NCBI RefSeq assembly: GCF_030813915.1
Contig: NZ_JAUSUJ010000039.1
Span: 1 to 36,590, forward strand
Direction of reading: 5' to 3'
Length of the DNA: 36,590 nt
Source: Rhodoplanes tepidamans
GTDB lineage: Bacteria > Pseudomonadota > Alphaproteobacteria > Rhizobiales > Xanthobacteraceae
Notes under the pieces: model-generated
The model's input: only the letters and a program-made list of their open reading frames with translations
The model's database searches: none
Told to the model about the DNA's origin: nothing
Part shown: piece after piece, positions 14,677 to 23,453 of the stretch
Numbering within the stretch: the first letter of the stretch is position 1
Layout: the number at the start of each line of letters is the position of its first letter
Translations under genes and position numbers: made by a program

Positions 14677-16380
14677 TCAGCCGCCGGACCGGCCGGCCCG
14701 CGTGTCCGGTCGGGAGTCGATCTCGCTGCGGCGGAGCAGATAGTCGAGGCCGCCCACCCGGTACCAGCGATAGCCGAATCCCTCGATCACCAGACGGTGC
14801 CGGCCCGTCTCGTCGACCTCGAGATGATCGTCGCCGAGGAGGTCGACGAGCAGCCGGCCGTGCTCGCCGTCGATCCCGGTCGCGAACGCGACCTCGCGCG
14901 GCGTGCCGGCGAGATTGTGGACGAACAGCACCGCGTTGTTGCGCCAGTCGTAGCGCATCACCAGCACGGCCGGATCGCGGGTCGTGATCACGGCGAAGTC
15001 GCCCCAGCCGACCTCCGGCACCTCCTTGCGCATGCGGATGATGCGCTCCGTCCAGTTGAGGAGCGATTCGGGGTCGCGACGCTGCACCGCCGCGTTGAGG
15101 TGCTCGTAGCCCCACGGGCCGCCCGAGATCACCGGCAGCACCGGCGCGTCGCTCCTGGTGAAGCCGCCCTGCGGCTCGCCCGACCATTGCATCGGTGTGC
15201 GGGCGCAGTTGCGCTCCGGCAGGTCGAGGTCGTCGCCCATGCCGATCTCGTCCCCGTACCGGATGACGGGCGTGCCGGGCAGCGTGAACTGCAGGCTGCA
15301 GGCGAGCTCGAGCCGGCGCTGGTCGCCGCCCAGCATCGGCGCGAGGCGGCGGCGGATGCCGCGGTCGTAGAGCTGCATGTGCTTCTCCGGACCGAAGGCG
15401 GCGAACACCGCCTGCCGCTGCTCCTCCTCCAGGCGGCCGAGATCCAGCTCGTCGTGATTGCGCAGGAACTGGCCCCACTGCGCCGTCGCCGGCCGCGACT
15501 TCGTCGCCTTCATGGCCTTCACCAGCGGCCGCGTGTCGGCGCTCGCCAGCGCATAGAAGAGGTTCTGGTTGACCTGGAAGTTGAACATCATGTGCATGCG
15601 GTCGCCGTCGCGCCCGAAATACTCCATGTCGGTCTCGGGCAGCACGTTGGCCTCGGCCAGCACGATGCTGTCGCCCTTCCGCCACTGCATGAACTCGCGG
15701 AAGGTGCGCAGCATGTCGAACTGCTCCTTCGGCGTCGTCACGTCCGGCCCCTTGGTGCCGATGATGAACGGCACCGCGTCCACCCGGAAGCCGGAGACGC
15801 CGAGCTGGATCCAGAAGCCCATGATCTTCAGGATCTCGGCCTGGACCTCCGGGTTGGACGTGTTCAGGTCCGGCTGGTGCTCGTAGAAGCGATGGAAGTA
15901 GTACGCCTTGGCGAGTTCGTCGTACGTCCAGGTCGTCTTCTGCACGCCGGGAAAGACCATCCCCTCGTCGGCGTTCTTCGGCTTCTTCTTCGACCAGACG
16001 TACCAGTCGCGGTACTTCGAGGCGGGGTCGCGACGCGCTTCCTGGAACCAGGGATGGTCGATCGAGGTGTGGTTGACGACGAGATCGATCAGCACCCGGA
16101 GGCCGCGCTGCTTGGCGCCGTGGGTGAACTCGACGAAGTCGCCGAGCGTGCCGTAGCGGGGATCGATGGCGTAGTAGTCGGAGACGTCGTAGCCGTCGTC
16201 GCGCTGCGGCGACTTCTGGAACGGCATCAGCCAGACGGCCGACACGCCGAGGCCGTGCAGGTAGTCGAGCCGGCGGGTGAGCCCCTGGAAGTCGCCGACG
16301 CCGTCGCCGTTCGCGTCCATGAACGTCTCGACCGACAGGCAGTAGATCACCGCGTTCTTGTACCAGAGGTCGTCGATCAT
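14677..16380 (-). CDS. GH13 alpha-amylase family protein, trehalose-synthase-like
   Basis: The 567-residue enzyme begins MIDDLWYKNAVIYCLSVE, matching trehalose synthase (maltose alpha-D-glucosyltransferase) starts. The (beta/alpha)8 barrel motifs are present: DLVVNHTS (His104), GFRVDAVP (nucleophile Asp201), VLAEANVLPE (acid/base Glu243) and RNHDEL (Asp310). A C-terminal beta-domain follows. No maltokinase domain is fused. Likely reaction is interconversion of maltose and trehalose or a related glucosyl transfer; substrate is not proven. The ATG at 16380 is chosen over a much longer open frame because that extension overlaps the real gene at 16521. It lies 140 bp downstream of the thioredoxin-fold fusion gene. 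Confidence 0.85.
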   Translation of the reverse strand: MIDDLWYKNAVIYCLSVETFMDANGDGVGDFQGLTRRLDYLHGLGVSAVWLMPFQKSPQRDDGYDVSDYYAIDPRYGTLGDFVEFTHGAKQRGLRVLIDLVVNHTSIDHPWFQEARRDPASKYRDWYVWSKKKPKNADEGMVFPGVQKTTWTYDELAKAYYFHRFYEHQPDLNTSNPEVQAEILKIMGFWIQLGVSGFRVDAVPFIIGTKGPDVTTPKEQFDMLRTFREFMQWRKGDSIVLAEANVLPETDMEYFGRDGDRMHMMFNFQVNQNLFYALASADTRPLVKAMKATKSRPATAQWGQFLRNHDELDLGRLEEEQRQAVFAAFGPEKHMQLYDRGIRRRLAPMLGGDQRRLELACSLQFTLPGTPVIRYGDEIGMGDDLDLPERNCARTPMQWSGEPQGGFTRSDAPVLPVISGGPWGYEHLNAAVQRRDPESLLNWTERIIRMRKEVPEVGWGDFAVITTRDPAVLVMRYDWRNNAVLFVHNLAGTPREVAFATGIDGEHGRLLVDLLGDDHLEVDETGRHRLVIEGFGYRWYRVGGLDYLLRRSEIDSRPDTRAGRSGG

Positions 16381-16520
16381 GCTGGTCCGCTCCGTGTCCG
16401 GCGCCGCCCGGCGACATGGCCGCACCGGCGCCGGGGCACGCGCCCGAGCGGAGCATCGTCGCACCTCGGCTTCGGTCACAACCGCCGGCGCGAGCGTCGG
16501 GTTCCCGACCGGCGGTCCGC

Positions 16521-17708
16521 TCAGCGTGCCAGCATCCACACGCCGAGACCGATCAGCACGACGCCGCCGACCCCGCGGCTCACCGCGGCCCAGCGGGTGT
16601 CGAGCACCCGTTCCGCCGCCATCGCGGCGAGGCCGAAGATCACCAGGTCGTCGAGCATGAAGAACAGGACGTAGAGGGCGATGTAGCCGTAATGGGCAAG
16701 GGCCGTGAGGTCGGCGAGCGAGAGGATGTGGGTGAAGATCGCCGGCAGCGCCGCCGAGCAGACGAACTCGACCGCGTTCACCGTGACGGCGAGACCGATC
16801 ACCAGCGCGATGCTGCCGATCCCGATCGGCGCGGCGACCGCGTCGCGCGCCCACTGCATCGTACGGCGGCGCTGCCCGGCGTCGCCGGTCTCGCAGACGA
16901 CGGCGCCCCGCGTCGCCACGAGTCCGAACAGATGGTCCGCCCCGAAGCCGATCGCCGCCAGCCCGACCAGCCGGGTCAGCGGCCGCACGTAGCCGATCAG
17001 CAGGAAGGTGTTCAGCCACGCCGTCATGAACAGGAAATAGAGGACGCCGGAGGCGAGCACGAAGGTGCCGACCAGCCACCATATCTTGCGGCGGTCGCGC
17101 AGCCCGGCGATCAGCGAGATCAGATAGATCAGCACCCACATGGCGCACGGATTGAAGCCGTCCGACAGGCCGGTCACGATCGCGAGGCCGGCGAGCGACC
17201 AGCGGGCCGGATCGACGGGACCGAGCAGCGGCAGGCGCAGGACCGGGTCGGCCGCGGCCCCTGCCCCGCCGGCGCCGGCCGCGAGGGCGAGGAGGTCGCG
17301 GCCGGTCGTCTCCGCCGTGTCGAAGCCGATCATGTGGCGCGATCCGACGACGAACAGCGGCACCCCGAGATCCGCCTCGGCGATCCCGAGCCGGCGCGCC
17401 GTCGCGAGCAGCAGCGTCTCCTCGGCCGGCACCGAGACGTCGTGCAGCACGGGATCGAGGCCGGGTTGGCTGCGCAGGAAGCGGAGGGCGGCGTGGCAGT
17501 GCGGGCATTCGGGATGGACGAAGACGTGCAGCCGCCCGTCCGCCGCGACGGTCTCGGCGGTCGCGCCGGCGGTCGTCGCGACCGTCGCACCGGCGGGCGG
17601 CCGGGCGGGCCCCGCCCCGGACAGCTCAAGCGCGACGAAGACGAGCCCGAGGAGCACCGCCAGCGCGAGACGGAAGCGGAACGGCGTGAGGGTCGGCAGG
17701 CGCGGCAT
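16521..17708 (-). CDS. Membrane thiol-redox protein: thioredoxin-fold (CPHC) domain fused to CcdA/DsbD-like membrane domain
   Basis: The 395-residue protein begins with a signal-anchor (residues about 12-30). Residues about 58-140 form a glutaredoxin/thioredoxin-fold domain with a CPHC active site (68-71) and a cis-Pro region (GVPLFVVG, from 115). Several transmembrane segments follow, with a Cys in NPC (Cys188) and one in EFVCSAALP (Cys317), placed like the two membrane cysteines of CcdA/DsbD. The arrangement suggests electrons pass from cytoplasm through the membrane Cys pair to the periplasmic CPHC domain. It is a natural fusion of donor and acceptor modules; the exact partner is unknown. 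It runs in the same direction as, and upstream of, the GH13 gene. Confidence 0.8.
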   Translation of the reverse strand: MPRLPTLTPFRFRLALAVLLGLVFVALELSGAGPARPPAGATVATTAGATAETVAADGRLHVFVHPECPHCHAALRFLRSQPGLDPVLHDVSVPAEETLLLATARRLGIAEADLGVPLFVVGSRHMIGFDTAETTGRDLLALAAGAGGAGAAADPVLRLPLLGPVDPARWSLAGLAIVTGLSDGFNPCAMWVLIYLISLIAGLRDRRKIWWLVGTFVLASGVLYFLFMTAWLNTFLLIGYVRPLTRLVGLAAIGFGADHLFGLVATRGAVVCETGDAGQRRRTMQWARDAVAAPIGIGSIALVIGLAVTVNAVEFVCSAALPAIFTHILSLADLTALAHYGYIALYVLFFMLDDLVIFGLAAMAAERVLDTRWAAVSRGVGGVVLIGLGVWMLAR

Positions 17709-17917
17709 CGACAGCCCCGATCCGGCGCGCGCCGGCGTTCGCGGCCGGCCGGCGCAAACCTCCGATCCGAACTCTATCGCGCGGGCGCACGCCCGGGTTG
17801 ATGCCGGTCAAGGCCGGAGCGCCGGTCCGCCGTGGCCGCTGCCGCGGCTTTCGCGCGGTGGCGGGAGGGGGCTACAGTCGGGCGTCCGCTCTCCTCACCC
17901 CCTCGCCGAGGTGCCCC

Positions 17918-18415
17918 GTGCCGGTGCGTCCCATCGTCAAGTTCCCGGATCCGCTGCTGCGCAGCCCGGCCGCCGAGGTGGAGGCGTTCGACGACGCGCT
18001 CGGGGCGCTCGCCGCCGACCTGCTCGACACCATGCGGGCGGCCCCCGGCATCGGCATCACCGGCCCGCATATCGGCGTGCTGCAGCGGGTCGTGGTGATC
18101 GAGACCTCGTTCGCCGACGGCGCCCGCACCTTCGTCAATCCGGTGATCGTGTGGTCGTCGCCGGAGACGGTGCCGCACATGGAGGGCAGCGTCTCGATGC
18201 CCGGGGTCAGCGAGGAGATCGAGCGCCCGGCGCGCGTCAAGGTGCGGTGGCAGGATCTCGACGGGCTGACCCACACGGCCGAGGCGGACGGCCTGCTCGC
18301 CGTCTGCCTGCAGCACGAGATCGACCAGCTCGACGGCTGCTTCTGGATCGATCGCCTGTCGCGCCTCAAGCGCGAGCGGGTGGTCAAGAAGTACGAGAAG
18401 CTGCAGCGCCGGTGA
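17918..18415 (+). CDS. Peptide deformylase-like protein with altered metal-site residues
   Basis: The fold is that of peptide deformylase, which removes the formyl group from new proteins. The 165-residue protein starts with GTG 17918 (VPVRPIVKFPDPLLR). Motif 1 is GIGITGPH (44-51) instead of GhGhAAxQ, motif 2 is EGSVS (89-93) instead of EGCLS, and motif 3 is QHEIDQLDG (132-140) instead of QHExDHLxG. Thus two metal ligands are changed (Cys to Ser91 and second His to Gln137) while His133 and Glu134 remain. From memory, a proteobacterial PDF-like group shares this form, so it is probably a conserved non-canonical paralogue, not a recent mutant. Catalytic deformylation is doubtful. It is not adjacent to fmt or sun genes. 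Confidence 0.8.
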   Translation: MPVRPIVKFPDPLLRSPAAEVEAFDDALGALAADLLDTMRAAPGIGITGPHIGVLQRVVVIETSFADGARTFVNPVIVWSSPETVPHMEGSVSMPGVSEEIERPARVKVRWQDLDGLTHTAEADGLLAVCLQHEIDQLDGCFWIDRLSRLKRERVVKKYEKLQRR

Positions 18416-18454
18416 CGGTGGCGGCCGCGCCACCCTGCCATTCGCCGCGTCGTG

Positions 18455-18482
18455 TTGACCCGCCGGGGAGCGGCACTATGGT
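18455..18482 (+). promoter_or_regulatory. Putative promoter of the YgjV-like gene
   Basis: TTGACC (18455-18460) and TATGGT (18477-18482) are 16 bp apart and end 53 bp before the start codon. The -35 is a one-mismatch match to TTGACA; the -10 matches four of six. Confidence 0.4.
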
Positions 18483-18534
18483 GCCGCGGTGCCGTCCGTG
18501 GGACGGTGCGGACCGCATTGTGGACTGCTCGACC

Positions 18535-19044
18535 ATGGACTTCTTCGCTCCGGCCCAGATCGCCGGATACGCCGCCTTCGTGCTCGGCATGGCGGCCTTC
18601 CTGCAGACCTCCGACCGTCCGCTGAAGCTGCTCAACGGCCTCCAGTGCATCGCCTACGCGATCCATTTCTTCATGCTCGGCAACATTCCCGCGATGGCGA
18701 CCGCGATCGTCTCGGCGGCGCGCTCGTTCCTGGCGCTGCGCACCACCTCGCCGCTGCTCGCCGTCGTGGTGGTCGCGATCCTGCTCGCGATCGGCTCCCA
18801 GGTGGTCACCCACTGGACCGGCTGGCTGCCCGTGGCGGCGTCGAGCTTCGGCACGCTCGCCGTGTTCCTGATGCGCGGGATCCCGATGCGGCTGGTGATG
18901 CTGGCCTGCTGCCTGATGTGGCTCGCCAACAACGTGCTGTCCGGCTCGATCGGCGGCACCCTGCTGGAGGGCGCGATCGCCGTCGCCATGACCTCGACCA
19001 TCGTGCGGATGGTGCGAGCCCGCCGCGCCGCCGCGGCGGCGTGA
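18535..19044 (+). CDS. YgjV-family inner membrane protein
   Basis: The 169-residue integral membrane protein begins MDFFAPAQIAGYAAFVLGMAAF at ATG 18535. It has about five or six hydrophobic helices and the family hallmarks QTSDRPLKLLNGLQCIAYAIHFFMLG, SAARSFLALRTTS and MLACCLMWLANN. YgjV proteins are uncharacterised inner-membrane proteins. It is 119 bp downstream of the deformylase-like gene and has its own candidate promoter. Complete and typical in length. Confidence 0.8.
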   Translation: MDFFAPAQIAGYAAFVLGMAAFLQTSDRPLKLLNGLQCIAYAIHFFMLGNIPAMATAIVSAARSFLALRTTSPLLAVVVVAILLAIGSQVVTHWTGWLPVAASSFGTLAVFLMRGIPMRLVMLACCLMWLANNVLSGSIGGTLLEGAIAVAMTSTIVRMVRARRAAAAA

Positions 19045-19059
19045 CGGCGCCGTCGCGAC

Positions 19060-19416
19060 TCAGCCGAAGGTCTTCGCCCAGACCTCGGGCGAGAAGCCGA
19101 CCAGCAGGTCGTCTCCGATCTCCAGCACCGGCCGCTTGATCATCGACGGCTGCGCCAGCATCAGGCCGAACGCCTTGGTCTTCGTGAGATCCGCCTTGTC
19201 GGCGTCGGGCAGCTTGCGGAACGTGGTGCCGGCCTTGTTGAGGAGCCGCTCCCACCCGACCTTGCCGGCCCAGGCTTCGAGCCTCGCCTTGTCGATGCCG
19301 CGGCTCTTGTAGTCGTGGAAGTCGTAGGCGACGCCGTGCTGGTCGAGCCAAGCCCGCGCCTTCTTCATCGTGTCGCACGCCTTGATGCCGTAGAGGATGG
19401 GTGTCCGGCCCGCCAT
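19060..19416 (-). CDS. Spx/ArsC (YffB-type) thioredoxin-fold protein
   Basis: The 118-residue protein begins MAGRTPILYGIKACDTMKKARAWL, with one Cys in the CDTM motif in place of CxxC or the arsenate reductase active site, then the HDYKSRGID and KAGTTFRKL blocks, FGLMLAQPSMIKRPVLEI and the VGFSPEVWAKTF end. This is the YffB-like Spx/MgsR subgroup, related to arsenate reductases but without a known arsenate-reducing role. The start ATG at 19416 matches the family N-terminus. It is convergent with the YgjV-like gene (15 bp gap). Function: probably thiol-dependent, unknown partner. Confidence 0.88.
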   Translation of the reverse strand: MAGRTPILYGIKACDTMKKARAWLDQHGVAYDFHDYKSRGIDKARLEAWAGKVGWERLLNKAGTTFRKLPDADKADLTKTKAFGLMLAQPSMIKRPVLEIGDDLLVGFSPEVWAKTFG

Positions 19417-19718
19417 CGTCGCTGCTCCGCCTTCGCTGACCCGCGTCACTCGATCGCCGATTCGCCCCTCGCGCGGCAAACCGACGGCGGCCGCTCACCC
19501 GGCATGATGGCCTTGCGGCCGCCCGCACCGGAACCCGCGGCCGGGATCGGGGCGCGATCGTGCCGTTTTTCGCGGCGTGCCGCATCCCTGCCCCGATCGG
19601 CGGCAAAAACCGTTGACGCTGCGCGGCCGGCCGTCCTCGATGGCGGAACGCGCCGGTGCGGGCGGCGATCGCCACCGCCCCGGGGCGCGCCGCCGGACGT
19701 CCAGCGAGGCCGAACAGC
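19417..19718. other. 302-bp divergent gap before the antiporter gene
   Basis: No ORF is convincing here. It carries a gatcgggg/ccccgatc inverted pair (near 19542 and 19591) and a TTGACG hexamer (19613-19618) with only a weak -10 after it. The region presumably holds the divergent promoters for the Spx-like and antiporter genes. Confidence 0.4.
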
Positions 19719-21356
19719 GTGAGCGTCGTCACCACCGTCCTGATCCTGCTGCTGGTCGTCGTCGTGTCGAGCGCCGCGTCCCGGATGCTGCCGGTCGCGA
19801 TCCCGCGGCCGCTGGTGCAGATCGCCTTCGGGGCCGCCATCGGGCAGTTCTCCGACATCCGGGTGGAGTTCGACGCCGAGCTGTTCTTCCTGCTGCTGCT
19901 GCCGCCGCTGCTGTTCCTCGACGGCTGGCGCATTCCCAAGGACGAGCTGCTCAAGGACCGCGCCACCGTGCTGGAGCTCGCGCTCGGGCTCGTTGCCTTC
20001 ACGGTTGTGGGAATGGGCCTGTTCATCCACTGGCTGATCCCGACGATGCCGCTCGGCGTCGCCTTCGCGCTCGCCGCCGTGCTGTCGCCGACCGACCCGA
20101 TCGCCGTCTCGGCGATCGCCCGGCGGGTGCCCATCCCGCGCCGGATGATGCACATCCTCGAAGGCGAGTCGCTGCTCAACGACGCGACCGGCCTGGTGTG
20201 CTTCCGCTTCGCCGTCGCCGCGGTGGCGACCGGCACGTTCTCGCCCATCGAAGCCGCCCTCACCTTCGGCTGGGTGGCGGCCGGCGGGCTCGCGGTCGGC
20301 GTCGGGGTGTCGCTGGCGATCCTGCGGCTCAAGGAGATCGTCGGCCGCCGCTTCGGCGAGGATTCGGGCTCCAACATCCTGGTGAGCCTGCTGATCCCGT
20401 TCGCCGCCTATCTCTCGGCCGAGGAGACCGGCTGCTCGGGCATTCTGGCCGCCGTCGGGGCCGGCGTGACGATGAGCTATGTCGAGGCGACCGGCCAGGC
20501 GCTGGCGCTGACCCGGGTGCGGCGGCGCGCCGTGTGGGACATGATCCAGTTCGCTGCCAACGGCGTCGTGTTCGTGCTGCTCGGCGAGCAGCTCCCGGCG
20601 ATCCTGCCGAAGGCGCAGCAGACCGTCGGCCTCGCCGGCGAGACCGACCCGATCTGGCTCGTCGGCTACGTGGTGGCGATCGCCGCCGGGCTGACGGCGC
20701 TGCGCCTCGCCTGGGCGAGCGTGTCGCTCGGCATCACCTGGTTCCGCACCTGGCGGCGCTTCGGCCTGGCGGCCCCGAGCCTGGTGCGGCTGGCGATCGC
20801 CACCGCGTGCGCCGGCCCGCGCGGCGCCGTGACGCTCGCCGCGGTGCTGACCCTGCCGGTCACGCTGCCGGTCGGCGAGCCGTTTCCGGCCCGCGACCTC
20901 GCGATCTTCATCGCGATGGGGGTGATCATCGCGTCGCTGCTGATCGCGGCGATCGGCCTCCCGCTGGCGCTGCGCGGGCTCGACCTGCCGGCCGAGCCGT
21001 CCACCGACGGCGAGGACGACCTCGCCCGGATCGCCGCCGCCGAGGCCGCCATCGCCCGCATCGAGGAGGTCCAGCACGCGATGGCCGAGGGCCGGCCGGA
21101 CGCCGACCGCTACGTCGAGATCGCCTCGCGCCTGATGGACATCTACCGCGCCCGCGTCGAGAACCGCTCCGGCGACGATCCGGTCCGGGCCCGCGAGGAC
21201 GAGGGCATCGAGCGCGTCATGCGGGTCGCCGCCGTGCGGGCCTCGCGCGAGGCCGTCCTGGGCCTGCTGATCGAGCGGAAGATCGGCAGCGCGGTGGCGA
21301 CACGGCTGATGCAGGAGTTCGATCTCCTGGAGGCGCGCTACCAGGCGCGCGAGTGA
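19719..21356 (+). CDS. Na+/H+ antiporter (CPA1/NhaP-type)
   Basis: The 545-residue membrane transporter starts with GTG 19719 (VSVVTTVLILLLVVV). It has about twelve transmembrane helices with the family signatures FDAELFFLLLLPPLLFLDGWR, LSPTDPIAVSAIARR (the Asp-containing site), EGESLLNDATGLVCFRFAVA and GPRGAVTLAAVLTLP. A cytoplasmic C-terminal region of about 100 residues follows (from about EDDLARIAAAEAAI) and is largely helical. It exports Na+ (or K+) in exchange for protons, affecting pH and salt homeostasis. The downstream DUF72 gene begins 36 bp later, so the two may be co-transcribed. Confidence 0.92.
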   Translation: MSVVTTVLILLLVVVVSSAASRMLPVAIPRPLVQIAFGAAIGQFSDIRVEFDAELFFLLLLPPLLFLDGWRIPKDELLKDRATVLELALGLVAFTVVGMGLFIHWLIPTMPLGVAFALAAVLSPTDPIAVSAIARRVPIPRRMMHILEGESLLNDATGLVCFRFAVAAVATGTFSPIEAALTFGWVAAGGLAVGVGVSLAILRLKEIVGRRFGEDSGSNILVSLLIPFAAYLSAEETGCSGILAAVGAGVTMSYVEATGQALALTRVRRRAVWDMIQFAANGVVFVLLGEQLPAILPKAQQTVGLAGETDPIWLVGYVVAIAAGLTALRLAWASVSLGITWFRTWRRFGLAAPSLVRLAIATACAGPRGAVTLAAVLTLPVTLPVGEPFPARDLAIFIAMGVIIASLLIAAIGLPLALRGLDLPAEPSTDGEDDLARIAAAEAAIARIEEVQHAMAEGRPDADRYVEIASRLMDIYRARVENRSGDDPVRAREDEGIERVMRVAAVRASREAVLGLLIERKIGSAVATRLMQEFDLLEARYQARE

Positions 21357-21391
21357 GCGGCCGTGAACGGCGGGGCGGACAGGAGGCGGGC

Positions 21392-22216
21392 ATGAGCACG
21401 AAGGCCAGGGCGGCCGGCAAGGGCGGCACGATCAGGATCGGCATCGGCGGCTGGGTGTTCGAGCCGTGGCGCGGCACCTTCTATCCGGACAGGCTGCCGC
21501 AGAAGCAGGAGCTCGCCTACGCGGCGGCGCGCCTGACCTCGATCGAGATCAACGGCACGTTCTACGGCTCGCAGAAGCCGGAGACCTTCGCCAAGTGGCG
21601 CGACGAGACGCCGGACGGCTTCGTGTTCGCCCTCAAGGGCCCGCGCTTCGCCACCAACCGCCGGGTGCTGGCCGAGGCCGGGCCGTCGGTGGACAAGTTC
21701 TTCGCGAGCGGCGTGGCGGCGCTCGGCGAGAGGCTCGGGCCGGTGAACTGGCAGCTCGCGCCGACCAAGACGTTCGATCCGGACGACATCGATGCCTTCA
21801 TGGGGCTGCTGCCGAAGAGCGTCGACGGCCGAACGATCCGCCATGCCGTCGAGGCGCGGCACGAGAGCTTCCTGGATCCCGCCTTCGTGGCGCTGGCGAA
21901 GAAGCACGGCGTCGCGATCGTGGTGGCCGGCGACTCCAAGTATCCGCAGATCGCCGACGTCACGGCGGACTTCGTCTACGCCCGCATCATGGGGACGCAG
22001 GAGAGCGAGCCGCTCGGCTACGCCGCCGCGGCACTCGACGCCTGGGCGGCCCGGGCGAAGGCATGGGCGGCCGGCGAGACGGAGACCGGCCTGGCGACGG
22101 CCGCCCCCGATGCCGCGCCCGAACCGAAGCCGCGCGACGTGTTCCTCTACGTGATCAGCGGCGCCAAGCCGAAGAACCCGGCCGCCGCCATGGCGCTGAT
22201 CGAACGGGTGGGCTGA
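21392..22216 (+). CDS. DUF72 (YecE-like) TIM-barrel protein
   Basis: The 274-residue protein starts at ATG 21392, with an AGGAGG Shine-Dalgarno at 21381-21386. It has the DUF72 signatures IGIGGWVFEPWRGTFYP, EINGTFYGSQKPETFAKWRDETP, FVFALKGPRFATNRR and AVEARHESFLDP, then DFVYARIMGTQE and the FLYVISGAKPKNPAAAMAL end. DUF72 forms a TIM-barrel fold, often tied to metal chemistry, with no settled biochemical role. It is near the antiporter, which gives no clear functional link. Complete and typical. Confidence 0.9.
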   Translation: MSTKARAAGKGGTIRIGIGGWVFEPWRGTFYPDRLPQKQELAYAAARLTSIEINGTFYGSQKPETFAKWRDETPDGFVFALKGPRFATNRRVLAEAGPSVDKFFASGVAALGERLGPVNWQLAPTKTFDPDDIDAFMGLLPKSVDGRTIRHAVEARHESFLDPAFVALAKKHGVAIVVAGDSKYPQIADVTADFVYARIMGTQESEPLGYAAAALDAWAARAKAWAAGETETGLATAAPDAAPEPKPRDVFLYVISGAKPKNPAAAMALIERVG

Positions 22217-22264
22217 CGACGTCGCGGCCGACGGCACCACACCGACCAGCCGCGCAACCCAGGA

Positions 22265-22293
22265 TTGACACGACGCGTCGCCCGTGTTCTACT
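22265..22293 (+). promoter_or_regulatory. Putative sigma-70 promoter
   Basis: TTGACA (22265-22270, a perfect -35) and TCTACT (22288-22293) are separated by 17 bp and lie about 80 bp before the start of the secreted-protein gene. This separates that gene from the antiporter-DUF72 pair. Confidence 0.5.
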
Positions 22294-22373
22294 TCCGTTC
22301 TCGGCCGGCGGCCGGCGCTGACGACCTGCCGCGGTCGGGACCGAGCGACAATCCGGGTGGCGTGGGGGCGTCC

Positions 22374-23348
22374 ATGGGGGCGTGGCGGGTGGCGTCGATC
22401 GCGGCCGTGACGGCGATGGCTCTCGTTTCGGCCGGCAGCGGCAGAGGCCAGTCGCCGAGCTCGGGCGTGCCGATCGACGACGCCCTGCAGAACATCACCA
22501 CGCTGGTCCGCCCCGGCCGGGTCGGCTACGCGACGATCTGGGACGGCAATGCCTTCGTGCAGTGCCGCCGGCTGCCGGGCCGCGAGATGCGCTGCGAGGC
22601 GGCGGGCGCCGTCCTGCAGCCGTCGCTGTCCCGGGTGCTGACGCCCGAGCGGCTCGGCCGGCTGGCGGCGCTGGGGTTCGTTCTCGATCCGAGCTTCGGC
22701 CATCACGTCCGGGTGTTCCCGGCCGAGGTCCCGACCGCCACGATCGCCGCACTGGTCCTGCAGGTGCTGACCGAGGCCTACGATGCGAAGACCTCCCGCC
22801 TCGAGCTGAGCACGGCCTGGGTCGCCGACCTGCCCTGCCCGCCGCGCGCCGGCCCGACCCAGAACCTCGCCGGCAGCGTCACCGACGCGCCGTCGATGCG
22901 GGCGACCGCGATCCGCACCTGCTCCTACAAGGCCGATCCCGAGACGCCGCAGGTCGTGCCATCGGCGGAGGCGCTGGTCGGCCTCTACGGGCCGACGGTG
23001 GCGGCCGAGATCCAGCGGCTGCGGCTCAACAGCACCCGCCGCGTATACGTCGTCTTCGCGGCCGGCATCGGCTACGTGCAGTGCGGGCCGGAGACGGCTC
23101 CGGTCGCGATCTATTGCGAGGCACAGTCGGCCGAGAGCTGGCCGGCGCTCGCCGCGGTCCTGACCCCGGAGCGGATCGCGCGGCTGCACCGGGCCGGCTT
23201 CGCCGATCCGGGCCGCGCGCCCAACTATTCCCGCAGCTATCCGGTCGAGACGTTCACCGACGCCGCGATCGCCCGCGAGATCCTGACGCTCCTGTTCGAC
23301 GTCTACGGCTACACCGGCGCGACGAAGCTGAAGATCGAGACGGAGTGA
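22374..23348 (+). CDS. Secreted protein with two internal repeats, possibly TY-Chap-like
   Basis: The 324-residue product starts at ATG 22374 with a signal peptide (MGAWRVASIAAVTAMALVSA, cleavage near GRGQS). It has two homologous halves. Both contain a (F/Y)VQC strand, a (R/I)(Y)CEA turn, a V-LTPER--RL---GF unit, a YP/FPxE strand and a final L--V-T-(A/K)(Y/L)-L-(L/I) helix. About 60 residues with three Cys lie between. The repeat unit looks distantly like a TY-Chap-type (YbjN/secretion-chaperone-like) fold, but this is a weak similarity recalled by eye. It is probably periplasmic or exported. Its promoter is recognisable, and it is convergent with the protease-nuclease gene 105 bp away. Confidence 0.65.
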   Translation: MGAWRVASIAAVTAMALVSAGSGRGQSPSSGVPIDDALQNITTLVRPGRVGYATIWDGNAFVQCRRLPGREMRCEAAGAVLQPSLSRVLTPERLGRLAALGFVLDPSFGHHVRVFPAEVPTATIAALVLQVLTEAYDAKTSRLELSTAWVADLPCPPRAGPTQNLAGSVTDAPSMRATAIRTCSYKADPETPQVVPSAEALVGLYGPTVAAEIQRLRLNSTRRVYVVFAAGIGYVQCGPETAPVAIYCEAQSAESWPALAAVLTPERIARLHRAGFADPGRAPNYSRSYPVETFTDAAIAREILTLLFDVYGYTGATKLKIETE

Positions 23349-23453
23349 GTGCGCCATGGGCGGGGGCGCACCCGAGGGATGAAACGGCGTCCGCGTCTTC
23401 CGGCCGCGCGTGCCCCGGACGATGCCGCATCGGGCGGGACCCGATGCGCGACG

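Noticed and set aside
14797-16674. A long plus-strand open frame opposite the GH13 gene
   Set aside because: It is an antisense shadow; the minus strand has all GH13 motifs.
16381-17508. N-terminal extension of the GH13 enzyme in the same frame up to 17508
   Set aside because: The extension overlaps the thioredoxin-fold/CcdA gene in another frame and has no similarity to GH13 or carbohydrate-binding domains. The family start at 16380 is normal.
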